64,000 bases of DNA from Limnephilus marmoratus (GCA_917880885.1 OU862927.1:36979571-37043570); one strand, 5' to 3'; numbered from the stretch's first letter, positions 42,391-54,439 are shown. Numbers and translations: made by a program. The notes: a model not told the origin generated them from the sequence alone.

Positions 42391-43109
42391 TCTATTTATC
42401 TACTATTTCGATGATAAGTAAGAATCTGCGAATGATAAGTAAAAGCCATGTGTGCAGTTTACACGCGGTAGAAGTGAAACCTTCAGAAAGAATGAGACGA
42501 ATGCAGTATCAGGAGTACGATACTTGTGGGGTTAATTTAAATTGTTACCAAGTTTAAAAATTATTTTATATTTATTCTACGAAGCACCGCACAAAGAGGA
42601 CACCGATTATACTATCTCATTCTCTCGCTGGCTAAATCCTACAGATGTATGTGTTTGGCTCTTTTTAGTGTCGCTCATTTCCGTTTCACGAGTTTCAAAT
42701 TACAGCGGTACCAAAGATGTTTTCAATTCAATCATTTTTAAAATAGTTGCATGAACGAAACATTTCAAAATGTTTTTATTTGTATGTCCCATTTGAAATT
42801 GCAATCAACATTCACTCTCAAATAAACATCATATTTGTTTTTCAAGTTCCATACTATCTGGGCTGTAAAATATTTTGATTGAATGTCATGAGATATTATT
42901 TCAAGATAATTGGAAATGACGCGTGTGGAAATCGTATGTGCATCGAATTGTTTTTTTGGTATTTACGATTGGGCCTGCGTCAATGAACCATTTTATCAGG
43001 GTGTCATGTTGCATACATTTAATAGCAATGGATAGGTCTTCATCAGATATCATAAGAGCAGTGTCGTCACCATGTATTTCCTATATGAGAGAGCTAGGTT
43101 TTTTCCCAT
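42391..43109. other. Unassigned stretch beside the satellite and long-TIR element
   Basis: Three frames of 60-75 codons (42330-42557, 42542-42754, 42923-43120) lack known motifs. No repeat boundaries seen. Confidence 0.35.
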
Positions 43110-44062
43110 TAGTCCAGTAAAGGAAGGAGTTGTAGAGTGCGTGAGCAGGAACCTAAGCGATTCTTTCAGGACTTGTTTAGGGTGCTTAGGGTGTGAACAT
43201 ACTAAAAGTCCTGACGTCTAGGTGGTGAGCTAGGGGGGGGAGGGGGAGGGGAAGGTCCCGATTTTCGGGTTTCCATTTATATCTCAAAAACGGTGCGTCG
43301 CAGAGGAAAACTTTTTTAGAATAAGTAAAAGCTCATAAAATTATCTACAACTTTTATTCTATACGTAATTTTGAAAATCCAAGCCGTTTTTGAGTTATAC
43401 GCTCCACAAATGTCAATATTTTCGAAAAAAATCATTTTACCTCACATTTTTCATCAAACATTCCTTCATATCGTCTAAAATATTCATCCAAGAAAGAAAT
43501 TTATTTGAAAGAAGTTGTAAATAATTTAATTACCTTTTAGAATATATATACATATGTAAATAAATCTCCAACCAGTAAATATTTACAGCAATTTTAAGTT
43601 TTTTCGTAAAATGTCGTCATTTTCAGAAAAAGCTGTTTTTTCTTACCAAATTATTAAGACGGGTTTTTTCTTCATGGCAAATTCCTTATTAATGTTTGCA
43701 CGCAAGAAAGCAGGTAAATTGTTCTCGAACAGATGATTAGTGGAATTCATTTTATAATCATTATTATTGTGATGGGTGATTAGGTTAGTCGTCGGAGATG
43801 CTACAATAACATGCTACGATGCTGTTCGAGTTGGTGAAAAGGCAATGAATGCGATAGTGGGCTTGACATTCTCAGACATCAAGTTGTCCTGCAAAGATCG
43901 GGCATTCCCAATATCTTCTGTCAGCTCGTCGATAAAAATTCACGATGAAAAGGTTGCAGTTGACCCAACATTGCTGTTTCAGCGGATATAAGCAAACGAT
44001 CAGATGAGGATTTGATGAAATTTTTTGAGTATGAGTTGGCCCCATTTCCCTTGGCACTGTTC
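43110..44062 (+). repeat. Left terminal inverted repeat of the 8.5-kb element
   Basis: Pairs with 50661-51569. It includes a purine tract (GGGGGGGGAGGGGGAGGGG at about 43232) and a coding part on the plus strand from 43770: LVVGDATITCYDAVRVGEKA, then SDIKLSCKDRAFP, VAVDPTLLFQRI, and after a frameshift at about 43990 DEDLMKFFEYELAPFPLALF. This arm keeps the VDPTLLFQRI segment that the right arm has lost. Coding similarity stops abruptly at 44062. Confidence 0.8.
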
Positions 44063-44108
44063 TCAATAACATCATGTTACACTCTCAACTTTATATGGAT
44101 TCACGTTT

Positions 44109-44303
44109 TCATATCCTCTTTGGACGTGAGGGTCCTGACAAGCGTTGTTCATCCATGGCATCGTCATTCTCAGTGGTGGATGGTTCTTGCTGAAAGGGCT
44201 CTACGTCGTCTTCATCGTCGCCCTCGGCAACAGGCACGCTATTGAGGCATCTCCCTTGGCAGTGAAGGCACGCTGCAGAATGTGATGAATGCCAACCTTC
44301 AAC
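44109..44303 (-). pseudogene. Cys-rich, acidic C-terminal tail of a second copy of the PIN-like gene
   Basis: A 64-codon open stretch on the minus strand, ending at a stop at 44109-44111, reads AACLHCQGRCLN followed by EGDDEDDVEPF and DEQRLSGPSRPKRI. The C-x2-C-x-G-x-C-x-N pattern with a following acidic run is how I remember members of this family ending (CxxC-G-C-N plus acidic tail). It is preceded by TTTCTTGTAG on the minus strand, which could be a splice acceptor. It lies 47 bp inside the left TIR. The other gene copy already has its own end at 49424, so two C-termini are present. Confidence 0.45.
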
Positions 44304-47300
44304 CTACGATAAGCCTACAAGAAATTTTTTTTTCCCTCTAAATATTATGTAGAGAAAATGGTACATTCGGCGACATCGGTCCGAGCAGTTGGGAGCTATT
44401 ACAGAGATATGCTTAAAGACGGGAGCGAGGGAACCCCCATATCATAGCTATCTCGAGGACAAAGGAAGTTTAAATTCTACCAATAAGAGAGTGGACTTTG
44501 ATCATTTTGGGCGGCCTTGAATTCTTTCCCACAGGAACGAAAGTTCAACGAACGGAATTGTAAACAGAACTAAAGACAAAGAGTTGAAGGATTATTGACC
44601 CGGGTCATGTTTACATAAGACGCGATCGGGAACTGGGGGTTTTGGGTACCTACAATTTTTAAACGGAAACACAAAAAAATCTTAGACGGGAATGTTGGAA
44701 ATAAATAAATGAAAAATCATCAATAAGGGCACGGAAAACGTAACATGAATGGTCCCAGGGGTCGATTTAATTAAAACCGATCTGGAATGATCACAAAAAA
44801 CGGGTAGAATCTCGGAAATTTTCATAAACTGAATATAATAACCTGGAAAAGTGGGAAAACCTATTGATATGGAAATGGAATGGTGAAACGAAGTTATTAG
44901 AGCCAAATATTTCAAAAGAAAACTGATTGGAACTACTTAAATTGACTTTAATAAGTACCGGTATAAGGATTACTCTGATCTGACAACACTATTCACGATA
45001 AACAGGATATTGAAAATATGGCATGTCAAAGGCCACGGTACATTTTGGTCACTCTACAATTAAATCAAATAACAGGAAAAGATGCTTAACATAGCCTGAC
45101 ACTGGGAAATACGCGTAAACCGTCGAAGGAATCGCTAACCGTTTGACTAGGGAAAAAAAAGGTTGGCTATCACTTTGTTGATATGACTTTATCCAAATAA
45201 TTTTATAGAACATGATTTCGAGCAATTAAGGGCATCATTAAAGCGAAACGATGTAAACAAAATTACACAAGCGAGATACAGTATTTACTTTAGAGAAAAA
45301 AACATTACTTTTATGGTGTAGGCATTAAAAAATGAATTACGAGCAAGTACATGAAATTTTTAATATAAATACCTGTCAATGAGAAAATTTATGTGATTTT
45401 TTACGAGAGAGAGACACTAAACTAATTTGGTTCTAAGACATGAGATGGGGGATTAACAGAGATTTGACAAAAGGTCATATACGGAGGAACCGAATTTGGT
45501 CCTTTTCCTATGAAAGTCTGGGCGATCAGGAGTGATTTTTCTATGAAAGGAGAGCTCTAAAAAGTCTTTAAAAGACCATGGTTTGATAAAGAAGGGAATT
45601 CGTTGGGAGATTGGGGGAGAGTTCGGACGAAAAACAACGGGAAGTGCGGGATCGTGGTCGTGGTCGTGGAAGACTACTAGTAAAGTTGAAATGTCTACCA
45701 GTGTTTGCAAAAATAGTAAATTCAGTGTTTTATTTTCCTCTTAAAATTGAGAAATAAAAGTCCGATAGAGTGCTTTAAAATAATACTTCGTGAAAGTTCG
45801 GGTGTTTTATAATGAAAGTGTTTAAAGTCAGTAAATAAGAATTAAATGACATTCGGGGTTCTTTCTTACAACTTATATTTAGTGGTTTTATAACATTTAA
45901 CAAAAATCCAGTGTCTTAAAATAAATCAAATTACCGGATAAAAGAAAATATAACACGCGATTTTAAAATTAACTATAGGTGATATAATAATTAAAACTTT
46001 AACTTTACTTTAAATAACATGACATAGGTAAAATAAATAACAATAACGAATTGTTCGAGTCACGTTTAAACTACAGTGGTTCAATAATTAGCGGTTAAAA
46101 ATCCTTTGTGAATTGAATAACGAAATTGTAATAAACAGTAGTGATAATAATTCATACACTTGGAAAACGTGCGTATCTACGGTTATTAATTCTAAAGTGA
46201 TATTAAAATATTGAGAATAAATAATAATTTACCTAATTCCGGACAATAAAATTAAACATCTGACTTGTTATTTGATGAATCACCTCTCGAAGGCGAATGA
46301 AATAAACCATTAGTTAATACAAGGTTGAGGAACTAAGCGAAATACCGAAGTGAATCTTAAATAGACAGATATTTGAAGAGTTTTTTCCATCAGTCTTTTC
46401 TCAAAAAGGGCCGATAGGAATCCATTAGCTAGGAATCGAAAAAAAGGAAAACTTCGATCACAATGTCGAATTTATGAAAGTCCCGACTGGAAAAATTTGT
46501 AATCGATCGAGGGCGGTAAGATAAAACCAATTATTAATTATTTTCAGAGACAAAGAAAAAAGGGACGAGCGTGCATCACCAATAAATCAATCGGAGCTTT
46601 GGAGTTTATACTAACACACTGCAACTAATTAAAAGATTATGTTATTTTCCACGCAGGATAACAATGCCCACCAGCTCGAAAGCAAGCCAACCAGGAAATA
46701 TCTACTCTGAGTTAGGCTACATATGTAGGTTTTTGCTTCAGTTAGGTAAATACGCTAATTTATTATAACTCATATAAAACGAATCGAGGCGAGTAGGACG
46801 TAATAAATGACTATCGTGGAAGCTCTTTATTCTATATTTCGTGTGAGGGAGTATACATGCGTCTCAAAATTAGGTCAAACAAACAAATACCTACGTATAA
46901 ATTAGGTTATACAAGTACTTGTTTTAGTTAGGTAGGTCTATTGTTTACATAAGCGCGTATAAGGATAGGCGACATATGATATCAGTTTGATTCGTAACCG
47001 AAATACCTATATTTCTCAGAACTATGTAGGTCAAGCAAACTATACCTTAGTTGAAGCTAGGTCACCCAGATACCTCTTAGGTTAGCAAAGTACCTACTTA
47101 AACGACCAATGTTTGGGCAAAGCTAGCACAAGTAAAATATAAAAGAATTAGTTAACCAATAAATTGTGTTTCAAAAGGACAATGACCGTAGAAATAAACA
47201 ATCTCCAAAGTAGGTCAGTATACCGAAGGTCGTCTGTGTGAAGAGTAAACAAACAAACCATAAAAATGATGTACCTATTTAATATCGGTCTTTCGTTCAT

Positions 47301-49423
47301 CGGAGTTAATTAACTATTGGCACAGTTTAATTAGGTATTACAAGATGTGATAGGGGTGTGCCTCTTAATCATTCTAGGTAATTACATTGGCGTACTTGAA
47401 TAATAATAATAATAATAAGACGAGGGAAAATAATTAACGACAACACATAAATTAAATAAACAAATAACCATGAGAAATGAAATACGTAACGCAAAAATCA
47501 ATAGAAATAGCAAATTGATAGGTATAGCTAATACCTACCGAATCCTTTCACCGACGAGATTAGGGTATGTTATATGACCTTCGATTGTGTATCTAAAATT
47601 TCGATTAGAGTTCAATGACACGGTCACCTAAATTCCATCAACGAATAAACAAAACAAAAGCACAAAAGTCAAGGGGCAGGTTTATCAATCATAGCTTACG
47701 ACGGAAACTCCGCCCAATATGTGAAAGAAAAATCGACGTTAAATTCACTCAATTCTAAACAACTGATTATACTAGAGCAATCGCCAATAGGTAGCATTGA
47801 TTCCGCGCGCAAAATTTCGCAAAGTAAAGTACTGCGACTAGCTTCAAACTCAAAGAGAGCTCATCACAATTATTCAGGAGGTCATTAATTCAATGACAAC
47901 TTGACTTATCTCGTTTTAAATCTTTCTTATAGCAAGTAGGTATCCAAGAACCCATAAATACCCAAAAATCCTAAATACCTAACACACGAGGAGCTAGTGA
48001 CCTCATTTAAAAAACACTGGTGTTCAAATACTCATACAGTCCTAAATCCTGAATTTGCTCACGCATATAGATTTCAAGGCTGCTGTATGTAATTATGTGC
48101 TGATCGGAAGGGTAGTGAGAACTTTGTCCGAGAGGAAAATTTTAAATCCTGTGACGGTATTGTCGAGATGGGGCATGCGGGGAGAGGTAGAGACGTATGC
48201 GGATAATACGCAGGCGCGGCATTTAAAACTACAGGTTATTTGCATACCGGAAGTTCTTGTCAAACCTGAAAGCAAACATAAGGTTCACGAGGTGAGTTTT
48301 ATGTCAGCTAGTCAGAGGTGGAGTGTAACGCTGGGTCGGTCACGTGGGAGGAAGGATCTGCCCGTCACAAGCTTACGCCACATTTAACGGATAGAGGCAT
48401 GATAAGGGAAGACATGAAATACCCCTTCTAGACTCAGTAGAGTTAAATTCAACCCGGAGGCGTCGGAAGTCGGAGTGGGACAGAAAAACGGCATGAAGAC
48501 TTGGTATTCCCCCTGCTGGCGTGAAGGGCCCCTTTCATAGCATGAGACGCTCGTCGAAGAGAGTAAAACTCGGATCTAAGGACAAGCCTAGCAAACGTAC
48601 TGGGAGAATTCGAGTTTGTAATTGTTGTTCATCGGTTTTCACTTGGTTAGCGGAGGAGCCGACTTTTCAGCAAACATATTATCCCCCTCCCCATATCCAT
48701 CCATCCCTACTATTTCAACAGTTTTGCGAATACTAACAAATAACACTAACTATGTATACAAAACATTATGTTAGGGGAAGCTGCAGACAAGAACTCCAAT
48801 TGAGAAAACCGGACTCTCGAATACGAACATTCTACACTGGTAAGGTAAGGTTTTTTATTTCTTGAAATGATGTAATTTATTAACTGTTGTTTATGTTATC
48901 GATGTATCAGCGGTGATAGGAAGAATTAAATAAACACACTAAATTCCTACGGAAATCAAATAGACACAAAGTCTAAGGCGGGGTTAGTTTATCAAACTCG
49001 GTAAAAGATACTCAAATAATAATAATTAATAAATCGGAAGATTCTCACCCTTTCTCTAAAAGAATCTATGGGTTACCACACGTAATACATTATCTTCTCT
49101 ACATATGTGTGCATATTAAGTATGCAAACAGATGTAAAATCTAAAACAAAAAATACACAACGCAGATTATAGAAATAATGTGAACTAAAATCTTAAATCT
49201 TGATTACTGTGAGAAAATCGCAGGGATTTAAGAAGATAGGGTAGGTTTAGCTAGATTATAAGGTATAGGGGTTTAGAAATCACGAGTCTGAGGTAGAAAT
49301 AATGCGAAAGGAGGGTTGAGTCAGGCAATCATACCTAGTGGTGTGATCAGTAGGACATAAGGGTAGAATTATGAGCGTGGCTACGAGACAGGAGCTACGA
49401 GATTTAAACTACGAGGTAGAAGC
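44304..49423. other. 5.1-kb core without recognised genes
   Basis: I see no transposase, RT, integrase or host protein here. The longest frames are 110 codons (48055-48387, plus) and 85 codons (45453-45710, minus), with no known motif. The text differs from its surroundings: many AGGTA/TAGGT words around 46660-47400 and an (AAT)n at 47401-47418. A denser, more mixed-composition part lies at about 48050-48700. It could be the untranslated interior of a retroelement inserted in the gene, or the core of the large element. Confidence 0.4.
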
Positions 49424-50894
49424 TTAGAAAAGTAAATCATCTAGGTAGGGTTCATCACAATTGGTGTCAAAAGCCAAGGGTGGCGGACCATTACAAGAAC
49501 AGGTCAGCATTGCTTTTAGGCATCCACATTTTCCAATTGCACAATCCTTGGTGCAGCGGCAAAATATCATTTTCAAAAGGACCTCCGGTGCTGGAGGATC
49601 TTCTGTTGTAATTGGCACCAGGGTTTCTCCTTCATGTTTCCACCCCCATTCTCCAGGGGGCAGCTCAATCCCGAGCCACTGCTGAACTTGGTGGTATGTC
49701 CGCCGGGAATGCTGTTTAGCTGCACTCTCTGTTGGAGGGAGGGAGCTGATGTCAGACTTCATATTTGCAACGGACCTTGTGAACGACTGGAAGCGGTACT
49801 GGTTAAGGGAGGTCTGTCTTTTTGGCGCCGCATACCATTTCAGGAAGCATTTATTTCCAGCCTCTTCAACCTCGTCGTGAGTAGAGGAGGGGTTGTAAAA
49901 GATCATTGCCGCTTGCTTGATCATTTCTGACTCCAAGTACAATTTTGAAAAGCCCACCTTGCTTCTCCTGAAAGTTGCAGACGTTGTATCGCATCCGGTA
50001 AATGAATGTAAAAATATGATGTATTCAAATCCACGATGCTGCATCTCTTGGGTGGACAGTGCCATTGTTTTGGTTTTCCCTCGTCAGGGTTTCAGCAGCA
50101 GAATATCTTAGGCGGGAGGAGTGGAAGCAATCAAAAGGACACTGAGGTGAACATCCTCACCAAAGATAGTCACTGAGTTGTGAAAGGATAGTTCCACAGC
50201 AGTCTTCACGATAAGGACATCAGCATCATCGGTGGCCTGAATAATCTGTATCCCATTCTCCCGAAACTCTTTCTGTAGTAAGGAGATGAAGTTACTTTTG
50301 TTGGTAGGATTGGATAAAAAATCTTCCTGTTTAACGGGTATTGATTTATTCCATGTCAAATTGATGTTGGCTGACCTTCTCAGTCTGTATCGTCGCATCT
50401 CTTCTTGTGATTTCGTACTATTGACTGGATTTGCGTACCCATCAAATACCACAGTGCGAGTCATACCAGGATAGTGGTGGTTGACATAAGTGATATAACG
50501 ATCACAAATTGCGGCAACGGAGGCATCTTTTTGTCAAATTACTCTATATAGTAGAAATCCTCCGTCCACAACTATGTTCATCTGAGACAGTAGAACAGTT
50601 TTTTTGGTAGGCTCGAATAAGCTACACAGAACAGATTTAGTTGTCTTTCGCATCCCACTTTCATTGAACAGTGCCAAGGGAAATGGGGCCAACTCATACT
50701 CAAAGAATTTCATCAAATCCTTTCATCGTGAATTTTATCGACGAGCTGATAGAAGACATTGGGAATGCCCGATCTTTGCGGGACAACTTGATGTCTGAGA
50801 ATGTCAAGCCCACTATCGCATTCATTGCCTTTTCACCAACTCGAACAGCATCGTAGCACGTTATTATAGCATCTCCGACGACTAACCTAATCAC
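49424..50894 (-). pseudogene. Decayed gene of a transposon-associated, PIN-like and Cys-rich protein
   Basis: Read on the minus strand in segments. 50894-50700 gives DAVRVGEKAMNAIVGLTF; 50716-50534 gives FFEYELAPFPLALFNESGMR. 50464-50108 gives VVFDGYANPVNSTKSQEEMR, DFLSNPTNKSNFISLLQ, QATDDADVLIVKTA and FGEDVHLSVLL. 50065-49424 gives FLHSFTGCDTTSATFRRSK, SLPPTESAAKQHSRRTYHQV, QQWLGIELPPGEWGW and CRCTKDCAIGKCGC. I recall this arrangement from uncharacterised repeated proteins of cnidarians and arthropods. The acidic motifs VVFDGY, DDADVLIV and GED resemble a PIN/FEN1-like nuclease core; the usual GEDTDL is GEDVHL here. A deletion near 50722, stops at about 50108 and 50070 and a frameshift near 50530 disable it. 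Confidence 0.65.
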
Positions 50895-51569
50895 CCATCA
50901 CAATAATAATGATTATAAAATAAATTCCACTAATCATCTGTTCGAGAACAACTTACCTGCTTTCTTGCGTGCAAAAATTAATAAGGAATTTCCCATGAAG
51001 AAAAAACTCGTCTTAATAATTTGATAAGAAAAAACAGCTTTTTCTGAAAATGACGACATTTTACGAAAAAACTTAAAATTGCTGTAAATATTTACTGGTT
51101 GGAGATTTATTTACATATGTATATATATTCTAAAAGGTAATTAAATTATTTACAACTTCTTTCAAATAAATTTCTTTCTTGGATGAATATTTTAGACGAT
51201 ATGAAGGAATGTTTGATGAAAAATGTGAGGTAAAATGATTTTTTTCGAAAATATTGACATTTGTGGAGCGTATAACTCAAAAACGGCTTGGATTTCCAAA
51301 ATTACGTATAGAATAAAAGTTGTAGATAATTTTATGAGCTTTTACTTATTCTAAAAAAGTTTTCCTCTGCGACGCACCGTTTTTGAGATATAAACGGAAA
51401 ACCGAAAATCGGGACCTCCCCCCCCCCTCCCCCCCCTAGCTCACCACCTAGACGTCAGGACTTTTAGTATGTTCACACCCTAAGCACCCTAAACAAGTCC
51501 TGAAAGAATCGCTTAGGTTCCTGCTCACGCACTCTACACCTCCTTTTGGACCATTCGTTTACTGGACTA
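50661..51569 (-). repeat. Right terminal inverted repeat of the 8.5-kb element
   Basis: Inverted match of 43110-44062, including the C-rich tract at about 51419-51437 and the 5' coding part read on the minus strand. Relative to the left arm it lacks about 65 bp between two GATGA words near 50722, removing the DPTLLFQRI region. It also has about 10 extra bases near the outer end (51540-51555). Confidence 0.8.
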
Positions 51570-51699
51570 CATGGCTGTTTCCAACTTCCAACAGCATTTA
51601 TCTCGGGAATGCTCGGTATCTGCAGCATTAGTTCCAGAAGGATTGTCGCATTACTGCTGATGGCATAAGCTTCTGAATGGTTTTATATCAATAGATACC

Positions 51700-53040
51700 T
51701 GACATTTTATTTATTTATTTATTTAACGCCCAGAGGACTTTTACATGTTTGGTAGTACAAATAATTTATGACAGATATTTATGAATAATTAAAATAAAAT
51801 TAGATAAAAACTGCACACAGGTCATAAAATTACAAAAATACAGATGTGTTTAGGAATAGTGAAATACATTTTTCACAAGATCCACAAAACTCGCTAAGTT
51901 GATAGACCCCTCCGCAACTTAAGCAGATATATGCGTTAAAAATCCGACAGCAGTCAAGTACAATAAGCGTATTTATACGTCAGCGCGTGTGTCTCCATAG
52001 AAATCGTTCTGACTCCGTTATTATTTTAGTGAAAAAAAATAAAAAGTGAAAAGTCGATAATGAATCATGCTGCACATCTCTATTCAAGTTGTCCATAGAA
52101 GTACACAAAAAGAACATTCTGTCAGACGCGCAGTCTGACACATAATTTATCCCGCCAAATTTCCTACGGGCGGGTCGACCGCGCCCGACATTGTTAATTT
52201 TTATTAAATATTTTTATATGAAATGATAAAAAAGTGAGCTGACGAAAGTGTTTATTACACATTTATACAATGTAATAAGTATTGTTGTTTACACAAACTG
52301 TGATTTTAGTACCGTTTTCACATAAAAACATCACGTGAGTCATTTTTACATTTTTTTAATGTTTGCATTCTAAATTTTAATATTTTCAAATATTAATATT
52401 TATTTGTAATATAATAATTCGAAAGCTTATTTTGTAACCTGTCTAAAACAGTTTTTACTATTCGGCTACGTTCAGAAATGTTTCATTTATAGAGCTTTAA
52501 TTGTGAAGCGGTAATAACACAAAGTTTTCGTAAAATGTCATTTCGTTAAAGACATTATAAGTGCATATTGGCGACTTTCTGATATTCGATATCAACATCA
52601 CCTAAGTAATGATTTCCCATAGTGTAAAATCATTGTATCGGAGAGGGGGCAAAGTAGTTCCGCTTATGAATGCTGCAGTAGAATAGTGTATTTTGTCATG
52701 CTGTTACTGTGGGTATTCGTAAGTTTATAAGTTGCATGAGTTCACAGTGGTTGAATTTAGAGCGTAGTATTTTGAATAAGAAGGTTAAGTTTTTTATTTT
52801 ACGTCTTTCTTCTAATGTGTGTATTTTTAGAATATTTAATAAAAAAATTCTATTTTATGTCTTCTAGTCGGATATTTAATTTAAAATTTATAAAACGCAG
52901 ATTTTTTTTGTTATTAATGTGAATTTTGTAAGATGGGGACCAAACTACCGAGTTATATTCAATTAGACTTCTAACTAGAGATACGTATAATAGTTTATGG
53001 CTTGTATGGAATTAAAGTTTTTAGTTGTTCTTAATACTAA
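51700..53040 (-). mobile_element. LINE (Jockey/CR1-like) 3' end, copy c, with an internal insertion
   Basis: The 3' end lies at about 51707-51725 with a TAAATAAATAAATAAA tail on the minus strand and the family UTR segment at about 51725-51770. Homology runs to 51905, breaks, and resumes at about 52590-53040 with the RT C-terminal block seen in copies a and b. The intervening 51906-52587 is an insertion. Confidence 0.75.
51906..52587. mobile_element. Unclassified ~680-bp insertion in LINE copy c
   Basis: Bounded by GATA-like words (GTTGATA before, TTCGATA at the end), so a 4-bp duplication is possible. It contains AAAAAAGTGAGCTGACGAAA near 52229, a phrase shared with repeat family R at about 55192 and 60151. 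A small palindrome TGTCAGACGCGCAGTCTGACA lies near 52120. It may be a diverged family R copy. Confidence 0.45.
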
Positions 53041-53459
53041 AATAGGATTCTATATCCCAAATAATTTCACGCGAGGCCGCCAACACAGGCTTTTGATCCT
53101 TCCCAGGTGCAGAACTAACTTACCAACGGTGATGCCCTGGGAAGGCTCACTAGGTTAATTAACTGCCTCGAATGAAATGTGGATATCTTCCACATGTCCT
53201 ACAATGATTTTAAGCATGTAATATTACGTATGCCAACTCTTATGTATCTACGTGTAAAATTATTAACCCAATAAAAATGTATTCGTTCTACAAAACCATG
53301 CTTTTGTAATTTTCATTACCACTTTTGTTATTATTATACTTACTGTAATATTATTATACTTACTGCAAATAAATACAAAGGGTTTAACATATATAAAAGT
53401 TTTTTTCATATTTGATCCAAATATAATATAAAGAATATAACCTACAAATATAATATAAT
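53041..53459. other. Unassigned stretch
   Basis: Positions 53070-53150 hold two arms with CCTTCCCAGG and CCTGGGAAGG (a hairpin with a loop of about 40 bp). Nothing else recognised. Confidence 0.35.
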
Positions 53460-53566
53460 GATACGTCACCTATCAATGTAACATATCATTGAAGAACAAG
53501 ATAATACTAATAAATCTAAACGAACCATGACACAGAACAAGACACAGAAAAATAAAAAAGAACGGT
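53460..53566 (-). mobile_element. SINE3 fragment, copy 2
   Basis: The minus strand reads TTTTTCTGTGTCTTGTTCTG, then TTCGTTTAGATTTATTAGTA and CTTCAATGATATGTTACATT, the body of the SINE3 family. The head is missing because a Harbinger element begins at 53578. Confidence 0.65.
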
Positions 53567-53577
53567 CGTTACAATAA

Positions 53578-54311
53578 AGGCGAGAATACACATGCCTGTA
53601 AAATGGGACGGTAGCTTGCATGCCTGTTAATGGCATGTACAAGTTACTGGAACAATGTGGATACATATGCAAGTTAAACTTGCATGCAATTTGAGTCCTT
53701 GCATGCCTGTAACTTGCAAGACGTATACATAAGCTAGTCACGAGGCAGTAAGTGTCTCAAGTCACTCAGTTCTCAAGCTTTTTAGCAATGGAAAACATTC
53801 GAAGTGAATTAAATATCATCGTATTGCAATTGGCAGTACAATGTGTGTCTAATTTAGTGAGAGAAAAAAAGAAGAGTAAAAGAAGATAGGCATATAAGAT
53901 AAATAAAGAAAAAGGCTATTTTATTTTTATAAAGAGAATTATTGGGGTTCCAAAGACATTCGAATCCTCTATACAAATTAATAAATTGTATTGTTTTCTC
54001 ATCTCCCAATCGTGACATGGTGAATACAAAAAACAAACACAAAAACAAACCAAAACGTGCCCCCCCGGCGACAACAAGTCAACTACTGGCATGCCCGTAC
54101 CTGTCGCGACGTTCACACATGCCAGTTTCATAGCCCCCCGCGTCCCCTCCCTTATGTTGCATGTCAGTAGCTGCCTAAAAATCAAATGTTGTACTATCTA
54201 CTTGCATGGCAGTTACAGGCATGCAAGTTAGCGTATACATATGATAGTAGCTGGCATGTGCAAGGAGCTTGCATGCAAGTGTGCCAGCTACTGTCATGTG
54301 TATTCCCGGCT
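53578..54311 (+). mobile_element. PIF/Harbinger-like transposon with TAA duplication
   Basis: TAA at 53575-53577 and 54312-54314. TIRs AGGCGAGAATACACATGCC and, in reverse, AGCCGGGAATACACATGACA. CTTGCATGC and GGCATG words are repeated many times in the outer 150 bp of each side, likely transposase sites. On the plus strand from 53788, MENIRSELNIIVLQLAVQ is followed after a stop by NKEKGYFIFIKRII and FESSIQINKLYCFLI. This is weakly like the N-terminus of a Harbinger nuclease (RRxx-x-GxxxxLxxEL-FxxxxRMxxxxFxxLL). 734 bp, deletion derivative. Confidence 0.8.
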
Positions 54312-54439
54312 TAATGGACACCATAAAAGTTACAAACAAGAATTTTGTAATCATTCAAAAATATGGGGAAAATTAGTTGATGATTATATTGTTCATTATG
54401 AATTTGAAATATAAGATTGACAAAAATGACAGAAAAAAT

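Larger units (their letters stand above)
43110..51569. mobile_element. Large element with ~0.9-kb terminal inverted repeats carrying a decayed PIN-like gene
   Basis: The left arm (43110-44062) and right arm (50661-51569) are highly similar inverted copies, starting TAGTCCAGTAAA outermost and both ending at TTGGCACTGTTC. The flanks share only CAT directly repeated (CCCAT before, CATGG after), so a 3-bp duplication is possible. Each arm contains the same 5' coding part of a gene, read inward. The right side continues into a protein of the FTGCDTTSA / LPPTESAAKQH family (49424-50894, minus). The core at 44304-49423 has no recognised gene and may be a later insertion. Confidence 0.7.

Noticed and set aside
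41545..42414. CRISPR-like array
   Set aside because: The units are contiguous, about 132 bp long and similar throughout; there are no short repeats with unique spacers and no cas genes. It is a eukaryotic-type satellite.
48055..48387. 110-codon ORF as a host gene
   Set aside because: No recognisable motif, no splice or promoter context, inside the unassigned core of a transposon-like unit.
43110..51569. Maverick/Polinton element
   Set aside because: Long TIRs fit, but there is no sign of protein-primed DNA polymerase, integrase, packaging ATPase or protease, no 6-bp duplication, and the unit is shorter than typical.
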